A stretch of DNA of 41,734 bases from Campylobacter gastrosuis. GTDB lineage: Bacteria; Campylobacterota; Campylobacteria; Campylobacterales; Campylobacteraceae. Position numbers and translations under genes: made by a program. The notes under the pieces were generated by a model. It searched no databases and had not been told where the DNA came from. It worked only from the letters and a program-made list of their open reading frames with translations. Location: the NCBI RefSeq assembly GCF_030249845.1, contig NZ_JANURM010000016.1:1-41734 (forward strand), given 5' to 3'. Shown here in pieces: positions 33,172-40,559 of the stretch; position 1 is the first letter of the stretch, and each line of letters begins with the position of its first letter.

Positions 33172-33834
33172 ATAGAACGGGCATTTGAAATTATATTTGA
33201 GGCGATTATCCCACTTGCGGTAGCTGGGGCAAAAATCACGATACCACTTAGCATTATTTCATTTGCCTTTGGGCTTATTATCGCCATTATCACGGCACTT
33301 GCAAGGCTTTCAAAGATTAAAATTTTAAAGCTAATCTTTGGCTTTTATGTTTGGATTTTTCGTGGCACGCCTATGCTCGTTCAGCTTTTTATCGTATTTT
33401 ACGGACTGCCAAAGGTCGGCATTCAGTTTGACGTTTGGAGTGCGGCGATTGTCGCATTTAGCCTAAATGTCGGCGCTTACGCATCAGAGGCGATTAGAGC
33501 GGCTATACTTTCAGTGCCAAAGGGTCAGTGGGAGGCGGCACTCTCGCTTGGTATGGGTAAATTTATGGTTTTAAGAAGAATCATTGCCCCACAAGCGATG
33601 AGAATTTCAATCCCGCCACTCTCAAACACATTCATAAGTTTGGTTAAGGACACATCTTTGGCTGCTTCAATTACGATGGTTGATATGTTTATGGTCGCTC
33701 AACGCATTGCAGCAAGGACATTTGAGCCGTTTTTGCTCTATGTTTTAGTTGCGATTATGTATCTAATCATCTGCACAGCCCTTACGTTTTTGCAGTCGTA
33801 TTTAGAGAAACGCTCATCAAAATTTTTAGGATAA
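33172..33834 (+). CDS. Amino-acid ABC permease with apparent ATA start codon
   Basis: The 220-residue permease of the His/Gln/Cys type has membrane helices and the conserved EAA loop (EAALSLGMGKFMVLRRIIAPQAMRI) that docks on the ATPase. The first ATG in frame is at 33373, but coding sequence clearly runs further 5': residues ERAFEIIFEAIIPLAVAGAKITIP and two helices. An in-frame TAG at 33166-33168 closes the frame upstream. The only plausible initiator is ATA at 33172, seven bases after an AAGGA ribosome site, exactly where an ATG would be expected. Either translation starts at ATA at low efficiency or the start has been lost by a G-to-A change, possibly leaving only a 153-residue product from 33373. 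Confidence 0.85.
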   Translation: MERAFEIIFEAIIPLAVAGAKITIPLSIISFAFGLIIAIITALARLSKIKILKLIFGFYVWIFRGTPMLVQLFIVFYGLPKVGIQFDVWSAAIVAFSLNVGAYASEAIRAAILSVPKGQWEAALSLGMGKFMVLRRIIAPQAMRISIPPLSNTFISLVKDTSLAASITMVDMFMVAQRIAARTFEPFLLYVLVAIMYLIICTALTFLQSYLEKRSSKFLG

Positions 33835-33836
33835 AA

Positions 33837-34574
33837 ATGTCAGTAAAACTTATAAAAATTAATAAATTTTTTGGCGAAAATCACGTCTTAAAAGATATAG
33901 ATTTAGAAATTTACGACAAGCAAACAACGGTGATTTTAGGCAGCTCTGGCTCTGGCAAATCAACACTTTTACGCTGTATCAATCTGCTTGAAACCCCAGA
34001 TAGCGGTCAGATGTATCTTCGTGGATTTTATCTAAATTTTTCACTACCGATTAAAGAGCGACAAAAGTTGCCGTTTCGTAGCCACACTGGTATGGTTTTT
34101 CAGGATTTTAACCTATTCCCACATTTAAACGTGCTTGAAAATATCATTGAAGCACCGATAAATGTGCTAAAAATTCCAAAAGATGAAGCGGTAGAAACTG
34201 CTAGAAATTTGCTAAAAAAGGTCGGCTTATCGCAAAAAGAAAATGCCTACATAGCCACGCTTTCAGGCGGTCAAAAGCAAAGGGTGGCTATTGTTAGAGC
34301 CTTAGCGATGAAGCCATATTTTTTACTGCTTGATGAGCCGACATCAGCGCTTGATCCAGAGCTTGAAGCGGAGGTTTTAAAGGTGATTTTTGATCTAAGC
34401 AAAGAGCAACGCTCAATCATAATCGTAACTCACAATATGGAATTTGCAAGGCGTGCGGCGGATAGAATTTTATTTTTAGACAAGGGCAATATCATCTTTG
34501 ATGGCACGAGCGATGAGTTTTTTTATAACGACAACGATAGAATTGTAAATTTTATTTCAGCGATGAAATTTTAA
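33837..34574 (+). CDS. Amino-acid ABC transporter ATPase
   Basis: The 245-residue ATP-binding subunit powers the adjacent permease. Walker A GSSGSGKST (residues about 35-43), Q-loop MVFQDFNLFPH, signature LSGGQKQRVAI, Walker B YFLLLDEPTSALDPE and the H-loop THNMEFA are complete. It starts two bases after the permease stop. The family is the polar amino-acid type (GlnQ/HisP/TcyN-like). Confidence 0.95.
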   Translation: MSVKLIKINKFFGENHVLKDIDLEIYDKQTTVILGSSGSGKSTLLRCINLLETPDSGQMYLRGFYLNFSLPIKERQKLPFRSHTGMVFQDFNLFPHLNVLENIIEAPINVLKIPKDEAVETARNLLKKVGLSQKENAYIATLSGGQKQRVAIVRALAMKPYFLLLDEPTSALDPELEAEVLKVIFDLSKEQRSIIIVTHNMEFARRAADRILFLDKGNIIFDGTSDEFFYNDNDRIVNFISAMKF

Positions 34575-34583
34575 GGAGAGATA

Positions 34584-35726
34584 ATGAATCTAAACACACT
34601 TTTGGTTAAAGGCATTTCGGCTCACACCGACCAGCACAAGGCTGTCGTGCCACCGATTTATCTATCAAGCACATTTGCACAAGATGGGCTTGATGAGTTT
34701 GGCAAATTTTGCTACTCGCGCGGCTTAAATCCGACAACCGACGCCTTTGAGACACTATTTGCAAAGATTGAGGGCGCTAAGTGTTGCATTAGCTTCTCAT
34801 CTGGTATGGCAGCGACTACGGCAGCATTTCACCTGCTAAAAAGTGGCGATAAGGTGCTTTTAAACAACAATGTCTATGGCGGGACGTTTAGATACGCTCA
34901 CACGATTTTTGCCGATAATGGCATAAAATACGAGCTAGTTGATGATTTAAATGTAATCACAGAAGATGATTTAACGCCAGATGTTAAGATGATTTTTGTT
35001 GAGACGCCTTCAAATCCGCTTTTAAGGGTTACTGACATTAAAAAAATCGTGGAGCTAGCTCACAAAAAGGGAATTTTAGTAGTCGCTGATAACACATTTT
35101 TAACGCCGTATTTTCAAAAACTGCTTGACTTTGGCGTAGATGTCGTGGTCTATTCTGCTACAAAATATATCGGCGGACACGCTGACGTTATCGCTGGTAT
35201 TGCCACGACAAATGATGAAAAACTTGGTGAAAAGCTAAGGTTTATTAAAAACACGCTTGGCTCAAATTTAAGCCCGACCGATGCTTATTCGCTCATTCGT
35301 GGGCTAAAAACCCTAAGCGTTCGCTTTGATAGACAGATGCAAAATACGCACAAAATCATTGAATTTTTAAAATCAAACGAAGCCATTGATGTTGTTCATT
35401 ACGCTGGCTCACGCTCTGAATATGAGGCAAAAGTCCAAAAGAGCCAAGCTGGCGATATCGGTGCCTTAATCTCAATTGAGCTAAATCAAAATTACGACTA
35501 CAAAAAATTTGCAAAATCGCTAAAATTATTTGATTTAGCAGTGAGCCTTGGCGGTGTTGAGAGCCTGATTTGTCAGCCTTCATCAATGACACACGAGTCT
35601 TATCCAGCCGAGCTTCAAGAAAAAATCGGCATAAAGCCAAACCTACTTCGCCTAGCTATCGGCGTTGAGGACGCAAACGACCTAATCGCCGATTTAGCAA
35701 ACGCAATCAAGCTCTCAAAAAAGTAG
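34584..35726 (+). CDS. Cystathionine gamma-lyase/synthase family PLP enzyme
   Basis: The 380-residue enzyme has the Cys/Met-metabolism fold: YSRGLNPTTDAFE (Tyr/Arg phosphate loop), FSSGMAATTAAFHLL, NNNVYGGTFR, FVETPSNPLLRVTD, VADNTFLTPYFQKLL, and the PLP lysine in VVVYSATKYIGGHADVIAG. It lies nine bases after the ABC ATPase with an AAGGAG ribosome site, so import and catabolism or interconversion of the same sulfur amino acid are probably linked (MccB- or MetB-like). Which reaction dominates cannot be read from the sequence. Its TAG stop abuts the stop of the convergent ATPase gene. Confidence 0.9.
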   Translation: MNLNTLLVKGISAHTDQHKAVVPPIYLSSTFAQDGLDEFGKFCYSRGLNPTTDAFETLFAKIEGAKCCISFSSGMAATTAAFHLLKSGDKVLLNNNVYGGTFRYAHTIFADNGIKYELVDDLNVITEDDLTPDVKMIFVETPSNPLLRVTDIKKIVELAHKKGILVVADNTFLTPYFQKLLDFGVDVVVYSATKYIGGHADVIAGIATTNDEKLGEKLRFIKNTLGSNLSPTDAYSLIRGLKTLSVRFDRQMQNTHKIIEFLKSNEAIDVVHYAGSRSEYEAKVQKSQAGDIGALISIELNQNYDYKKFAKSLKLFDLAVSLGGVESLICQPSSMTHESYPAELQEKIGIKPNLLRLAIGVEDANDLIADLANAIKLSKK

Positions 35727-37865
35727 CTACATCCAAACCAAAACCACATCTTGGATAAAAATATCGCTCTTTTTTGGGGCGATTTTTATCTGATTTATCT
35801 GTAAATTTTTGCTCTTAATCTCAGCTAATTTTAGCTCAAATTCACGCTCTAAATCATCAATTTGAGCCAAAATTTCATCAACCCCAGCCTCGCTTAGTTT
35901 GACATCATTTCGCTCTTTTAAAAGGCGATTTGTGCTTTTTACGCTAGTTGCGATTTTTGAAACGCTCTTTTTGCCAAAAAATGCACCGATCAAACTAGCT
36001 CCGATATTAACCACAGCGTCAATCGTGCTTGTTTTTGCGTCGTTTTGCTCTTTAACAAGTCTTTGTCTTGCACTTGCTAATTTATCTTCAAGCCTTGCTT
36101 TTTGAGCCTTAAATTTCTGCTCTAACGCCTCTTGTTCTTTGCTTGAATCATTAAGGCTTAGTCTGGCTAAAAACTCCTGCTTACTTTCGCCCGGATTTGA
36201 GTTAAGGCGAGGCGAGGCGTAAAGATAAAGTCCCTCGTTTTGGTAGATAAAATCCCTTAAATCACTTTGTAAATTTTTGGTGTTTTTAAGGCGTAAAATT
36301 TCACTTGGCAATGGCATAAAAGTCGCATTTTGTGGCATTTGTGTGAAATTTAGCTCTGGATTTTTACTAGCATTATCCCAGCTAAAATTCTCACACGCCT
36401 CGCCTAAAAAGCTAAGGTCTAAATTTGTATCAATATTAAGCTTTGTATCATAAAATCTAACCCTTGCCGTGCCTAAAAAATAGGCGTTTAGCTCATTTTT
36501 ATCACTGGCAAAGAGCTGTTTTATCTCGTTTGAGATGAGCGGTCTTTGATTTTGCTCATCTTTGTGGCTAAAATTTTGGCGTTTTTGGCTCATTAAATTT
36601 TTAATCTCATCGGCAGTTAGCGGACCTTTTAGGTAGCTAAGTGCGTAGCGAGTGTTTAAAATTTTAAGGGCGTCATCGTGGATATTTTTTATTAAAAACT
36701 GCCTTTTTTCTAGGTTTGAAATTTGGCTAAAAAGCTCGGTTTTATCGCCGTTTAGTCCGCTAATTACACGCTCTTTATCCTGAGCGGTGATTAATCTACC
36801 AATAAACCACGTGCCTATGTTGCTAAGCCCTTTGTAGTCTAAATCCACTGGATTTTGGGTGCTTAAAACACAGCCAAGCCCAAAAGCACGAGCTTGTTTT
36901 AAAAGCGTGAGCATCGGCGTTTTTGAGGGTGGATTTGCATTTGGCGAGAAATAGCCAAAAATTTCATCCATATAAAGCACCGCTTTTAGCTCGTCCGTGC
37001 CACTTGTGGTTCTAATCCAAGCTAAAATTTCGTTTAGCAAAAACGTAACAAAAAACATTCGCTCGTTGTCGTTTAGGTGGGCTATGCTAAAAATGTTGCA
37101 TTTTGCCTTCGTGCCGTTAAAAAGCATATTTTTTATGTTTAGGCGTTCGCCGTTTGTGTAGGCTTTAAAATTTGCACTTGCAATGAGTAAATTTAGCCTA
37201 ACGCTAAGCTTAAAACGCTCATTTGCTGGGTAAAATTTCTCAATATCAAAGATGCCAATTTGACTAAATGGTGGCTCATTTATGGCTAAGATTAGCTCAC
37301 TTAGGCTTAAAGTTTTGCCCTCTTCAAAGGCGTTTGATAGAATTTTAGAGATTAAAATATGCTCTTTTGACGCATCATCAGCGTTGATTGAAAGTAGCGA
37401 TAAAATGGAGCTTGTAAGCGAATTTACATAATTTATCATCGCCTCATCATCTAAATTTTGTGGTGGCACAAAATCGCCTAAGAGTGCCACGCCGACCCCG
37501 CTACTACTTTTTGGCGTGTAAATGGTAAAATCCACGCTGTTTTTAAACTCGCTAACTCGCTCTAAATCATCATTAAGCCCTAGTCTTAGGCTATTTGCTA
37601 AATTTTCAGCCCTACTTTTATCATTTGTGTAAGTCAAAAACTCATCGGTGTTTTTTAACGCTAGGCAAAGATTGCCCATATCGCCCTTTGGGTCAATGAC
37701 AAAGCTTGGGATATTTTTAAGACAAATCTCTTCAAGTAGCGTGATACCAAGCCCAGTTTTACCTGAGCCAGTCATACCGATGATTAGAGCGTGTGTGGTT
37801 AAATTTTTACTTTTATAAAAAAACGGCTTATTCTCGCTCGTGCCTAGCCAAAGCTCGCCACTCAT
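35727..37865 (-). CDS. HerA/FtsK-like ATPase (DUF87-type)
   Basis: The 712-residue P-loop ATPase starts MSGELWLGTSENKPFFYKSKNLTTHALIIGMTGSGKTGLG with Walker A GMTGSGKT (residues about 30-37), then VIDPKGDMGNL, Walker B KAVLYMDEIFGYF, the sensor region LGCVLSTQNPVDLDYKGL and the RQFLIKN segment. The C-terminal about 130 residues form a long coiled coil with an IGASLIGAFFG-K stretch that may touch the membrane. HerA-like enzymes pump or remodel DNA; a role for this one is not known. It overlaps the PilZ gene by four bases (ATGA), so the two are probably one unit. Confidence 0.85.
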   Translation of the reverse strand: MSGELWLGTSENKPFFYKSKNLTTHALIIGMTGSGKTGLGITLLEEICLKNIPSFVIDPKGDMGNLCLALKNTDEFLTYTNDKSRAENLANSLRLGLNDDLERVSEFKNSVDFTIYTPKSSSGVGVALLGDFVPPQNLDDEAMINYVNSLTSSILSLLSINADDASKEHILISKILSNAFEEGKTLSLSELILAINEPPFSQIGIFDIEKFYPANERFKLSVRLNLLIASANFKAYTNGERLNIKNMLFNGTKAKCNIFSIAHLNDNERMFFVTFLLNEILAWIRTTSGTDELKAVLYMDEIFGYFSPNANPPSKTPMLTLLKQARAFGLGCVLSTQNPVDLDYKGLSNIGTWFIGRLITAQDKERVISGLNGDKTELFSQISNLEKRQFLIKNIHDDALKILNTRYALSYLKGPLTADEIKNLMSQKRQNFSHKDEQNQRPLISNEIKQLFASDKNELNAYFLGTARVRFYDTKLNIDTNLDLSFLGEACENFSWDNASKNPELNFTQMPQNATFMPLPSEILRLKNTKNLQSDLRDFIYQNEGLYLYASPRLNSNPGESKQEFLARLSLNDSSKEQEALEQKFKAQKARLEDKLASARQRLVKEQNDAKTSTIDAVVNIGASLIGAFFGKKSVSKIATSVKSTNRLLKERNDVKLSEAGVDEILAQIDDLEREFELKLAEIKSKNLQINQIKIAPKKSDIFIQDVVLVWM

Positions 37866-38932
37866 CTGTATGAGCTTTGAAGTTCGTTTAGCTCATCAAG
37901 CGTGTCTTGCACCCTTTTATCTATGAATTTATCAAGCTCTGGCGTGATTTGGTTGCGATTTTGCATACAATAACGCATAAATCCGTTCTGACTTATCTGC
38001 ACGATTAGCGTCAAATCAAGCGTGATTTTAACGCAGTTATCCTCGCTCACACAAAGCTCAAAGGTCGCCGTGATATTTTCGTGCGGATGAAATTTCACGT
38101 CCTCTTGGCTTAACACGCTAAGCCCACCCTTTGAAATATCATAAAGGTTGCCTAGAAGTTCGCTGTTTTCGCCTTTTAGCGTGACTCTTGTAAATTTATT
38201 TGGATGCACCCTTTGGTGCTTTCTAAGGCTGGCACTCATCTTTTCAACACGCTTAAAATTCGTAAGCGTAATCGTTTTTGATGAGAGATTAAAATCGCTA
38301 ATATCAGCCTTTATGTGCTTTAAAAAGTAGTCGTTTTTTAAAATGTAGGCGTTGCCCTCTTGCTTCATCGCTAGGATTTGATTTATCGTCGTTTGTAGCG
38401 TGACGCTGTCTTCGCCGATATTTAAGATCGTGCCGTCGTTTTGGATATTTACGCCGTCATAAAGGTTTAAAAATGTAACGCTTTTTTCTAGGTCTTTTAT
38501 CTTTTTAAAGGTGTTAATTGGGTGTTCAAAAAACATATCGTTGTTTAAATTTAGCACCGATGGCTGGGCTGAAACGACCTTTCTAGCCTTTAATCCTTTG
38601 ATGATAAAATCAATCCTAAAAACCAGCTCTCTAATGCCAAATTCGCTCTTTTTGGCGTATTGAATGAGAAAATTTAAAAAAACGTGCTCGGGTAGCCTAA
38701 TAACGCCACTTGCTTTACTTACAAGCACCTCAAAATCATCTTTTAGCTTTAAATTATCAAGCTCATCGCTAACTAAGGCTAGATAGATATCCTTTAAAAA
38801 CATAGTAACTTCATCGCTATCAAGCTCAAAGCTAACCTCCTTACAAAACTCCAATCCGTCCTTTAAAAAATCGGCTTCAAGCTCGTTAAAAAGAGAAATT
38901 TTGGTGTTAAAAAAGCCATTTACGAACATCAT
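37862..38932 (-). CDS. PilZ-domain protein
   Basis: The 356-residue protein has a long helical N-terminal part (about 1-125) and a middle domain (about 145-215, with GDxxxxLxTTINQILAMKQ), followed by a PilZ domain: R237-KHQ-R241 (RxxxR) and D265-ISKGG (D/N-x-S-x-x-G), both c-di-GMP-binding signatures. It is therefore a likely c-di-GMP effector, unlike the degenerate domain at 29972. Two Met codons are in tandem at the start. It is coupled to the HerA-like ATPase gene downstream. Confidence 0.85.
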   Translation of the reverse strand: MMFVNGFFNTKISLFNELEADFLKDGLEFCKEVSFELDSDEVTMFLKDIYLALVSDELDNLKLKDDFEVLVSKASGVIRLPEHVFLNFLIQYAKKSEFGIRELVFRIDFIIKGLKARKVVSAQPSVLNLNNDMFFEHPINTFKKIKDLEKSVTFLNLYDGVNIQNDGTILNIGEDSVTLQTTINQILAMKQEGNAYILKNDYFLKHIKADISDFNLSSKTITLTNFKRVEKMSASLRKHQRVHPNKFTRVTLKGENSELLGNLYDISKGGLSVLSQEDVKFHPHENITATFELCVSEDNCVKITLDLTLIVQISQNGFMRYCMQNRNQITPELDKFIDKRVQDTLDELNELQSSYR

Positions 38933-39008
38933 TTTTTTATCCTTGAAAAATTTTGGCTTATTATAATGTAATTTTGCTTTTGAAATTTTTATTTAAGAAG
39001 TATTAAAA

Positions 39009-39029
39009 AAGGCAGGGTTATCCTGCCTT
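39009..39029 (-). terminator. Terminator of ahpC
   Basis: An 8-bp stem AAGGCAGG / CCTGCCTT with a 5-nt loop is followed on the minus strand by T6. It lies seven bases after the ahpC stop codon and is a standard factor-independent terminator. Confidence 0.85.
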
Positions 39030-39035
39030 AAAAAT

Positions 39036-39635
39036 TTATAGTTCGCCTTCGTGTTTTGAAAGATACTCAGCCACACCAGCTGTGCTTGGTTTCATAGCTG
39101 CATCGCCCTTGTGCCAGCCAGCAGGGCAAACTTCGCCGTGCTCGTTTGTAAATAGCATTGTATCTACCATTCTTATCATCTCGTCAATGTTTCTGCCAAG
39201 TGGTAGGTCATTTACGACTGCGTGGCGGATTGTGCCGTCTTTATCAAGCAAGAACGAACCACGAAGTGCAACGCCAACCTCTTCAATAAGCACGTCAAAA
39301 CCACGTGAAATAGCGTGATTTGTGTCAGCCACGATTGGGAAGCGGACATTGCCGATACCGCCTTTATTTACCGGTGTCTCTTTCCACGCAAAGTGTGAGA
39401 ATTGATTATCTGTTGAAACCGCAATAACCTCTATGCCACGCTCTTTAAAGTCGTCGTATCTCTTGTCAAATGCGATGATTTCGCTAGGGCAAACGAACGT
39501 GAAGTCCATTGGATAAAAGAACACGACCGCTCCGTTTTTGCCTAAATTTTTGTATAGGTTAAAATCTGATTTGATTTGATTATCGCCTAAAACTGCCGCA
39601 GCTGTAAAATCAGGTGCTTTTTTTGTAACTAACAT
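39036..39635 (-). CDS. ahpC: 2-Cys peroxiredoxin (AhpC/TsaA)
   Basis: The 199-residue peroxidase has the peroxidatic Cys C49 in FTFVCPSEI and the resolving Cys C170 in GEVCPAGWHKGD, so it is a typical 2-Cys enzyme that reduces H2O2 and organic peroxides; thioredoxin (14970-15284) is a plausible electron donor. The strong ribosome site TAAGGAG lies six bases before ATG. A TATAAT and a 7-1-7 palindrome upstream suggest peroxide-responsive control of the PerR type. Confidence 0.97.
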   Translation of the reverse strand: MLVTKKAPDFTAAAVLGDNQIKSDFNLYKNLGKNGAVVFFYPMDFTFVCPSEIIAFDKRYDDFKERGIEVIAVSTDNQFSHFAWKETPVNKGGIGNVRFPIVADTNHAISRGFDVLIEEVGVALRGSFLLDKDGTIRHAVVNDLPLGRNIDEMIRMVDTMLFTNEHGEVCPAGWHKGDAAMKPSTAGVAEYLSKHEGEL

Positions 39636-39647
39636 TTTTTCTCCTTA

Positions 39648-39676
39648 TAATAAAATTTATTAATTGCGAAATTATA
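39648..39676 (-). promoter_or_regulatory. ahpC promoter and possible PerR/Fur-type box
   Basis: TATAAT lies at 39676-39671. The palindrome TAATAAA-A-TTTATTA at 39648-39662 has the 7-1-7 format of PerR/Fur boxes and sits between the -10 and the ribosome site, where a repressor would block transcription. AT-richness makes chance palindromes possible. Confidence 0.4.
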
Positions 39677-39979
39677 TAGCTAAATAGTAAATATATATTT
39701 AATAACTCAGTAAAATTTTAAAATTTAGAAAAATTATGCGGATTTTCTCGCTGGATTTTAAATTTTTAAAAACGCCAGAACGTAAAAGCCGACTTGTTGC
39801 CAGTTAAAACCTGCAAAAGCATAGCAATAAAAGAGCGTTTTTACTTGGTAAATGGCGAAATTTTTTGCGAAAAACACAAAATTTAAAAATGCTAAAACGT
39901 AAAAAAATAAAAACCAGCGAACGCCGATTGAAAATCGGCAGGTGTTCGCACGAAAGAGCGTTGTCGTGGGGAAGGTGGA

Positions 39980-40026
39980 GCAGACAGCAACAAAAATGGT
40001 ATTACGATACCATTTTTGTGATCTGC
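39980..40026 (+). ncRNA. Variable hairpin of repeat unit B2 (candidate structured RNA)
   Basis: The outer stem GCAGA / TCTGC and inner stem ACAAAAATGGTAT / ATACCATTTTTGT (13 bp) enclose a TACG loop, 47 nt in all, the same as the A2 copy. Stem sequence differs from A2 on both sides while pairing is kept. Transcription has not been shown. Confidence 0.45.
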
Positions 40027-40273
40027 GAGTTACGGCAAAGGAGAAGGGAGCGACCCTACTTCGCTTCGCTCGTTCTAGAAGTAGAACGCAAAAGAAGCCC
40101 CCTTAACAAAATGCAAAGTTCTACTTCAAACCACAAAAATTCTCAAAAAACAGCATATTTTTTTAGACTAAAATTTTAAAAATGTTGAAACGTAAAAAAT
40201 CTAAACCTGCGAACGCCGATTGAAAATCGGCAGATGTTCGCCACCTTAGAAGCGTTGTCGGGGATAAGGGTTG

Positions 40274-40322
40274 TTAAGGGAGAAGGGGGCGACTTCGCAA
40301 TTCAAGCCCCCTTCTCCCTTAA
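40274..40322. repeat. 17-bp palindrome of repeat unit B3
   Basis: TTAAGGGAGAAGGGGGC pairs with GCCCCCTTCTCCCTTAA across a 15-base loop that carries CTTCGC. The arms and loop are shared with A3. Confidence 0.75.
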
Positions 40323-40522
40323 AATAGAGTAAGCGACACTTTTTAAATTTCAAGCGAAGCTCTATTGCAAAATAAACAAAATTTTGTTTGCAAGTTATAA
40401 CCCTAATCCGCTTTGCTTGTTCTAAAAGCCACATTCTTTTAAAAAACAACACTTTTTAAATTTCAGGCAAAATTGTTATCAAAAACCAGTATATATAAAA
40501 ATTGGGTTTTAAGAATGAAAAG

Positions 40523-40554
40523 AATTTCTAGCAAACCAAAGTTTGCTAGAAATT
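40523..40554 (-). terminator. Flagellin terminator
   Basis: A perfect 14-bp stem AATTTCTAGCAAAC / GTTTGCTAGAAATT with a 4-nt loop starts six bases after the flagellin stop. It is followed on the minus strand by a T-rich run. Confidence 0.8.
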
Positions 40555-40559
40555 TGTAG

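Larger units (their letters stand above)
39751..40450. repeat. Array B: three related structured repeat units
   Basis: The 924-base gap 39636-40559 has no credible gene. Units are B1 (about 39755-39870, degenerate), B2 (about 39875-40160, with the P1 hairpin at 39917-39949, the TACG hairpin at 39980-40026 and the flank GCGAGTTACGGCAAAGGAGAAG), and B3 (about 40165-40440, with P1 at 40209-40241 and the 17-bp palindrome at 40274-40322). B3 and A3 are about 90% alike over some 135 bases. B2 and A2 share both flanks of the variable hairpin almost exactly. The order degenerate, TACG-hairpin, palindrome is the same as in Array A. Confidence 0.8.

Noticed and set aside
39865..40179. Open frame of 104 codons in Array B
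   Set aside because: It runs straight through the P1 and TACG hairpins of unit B2; the matching DNA in A2 is not open in the same frame.
40246..40452. Minus-strand frame of 68 codons in Array B
   Set aside because: It covers the long palindrome of unit B3, with no homologous frame kept in A3.
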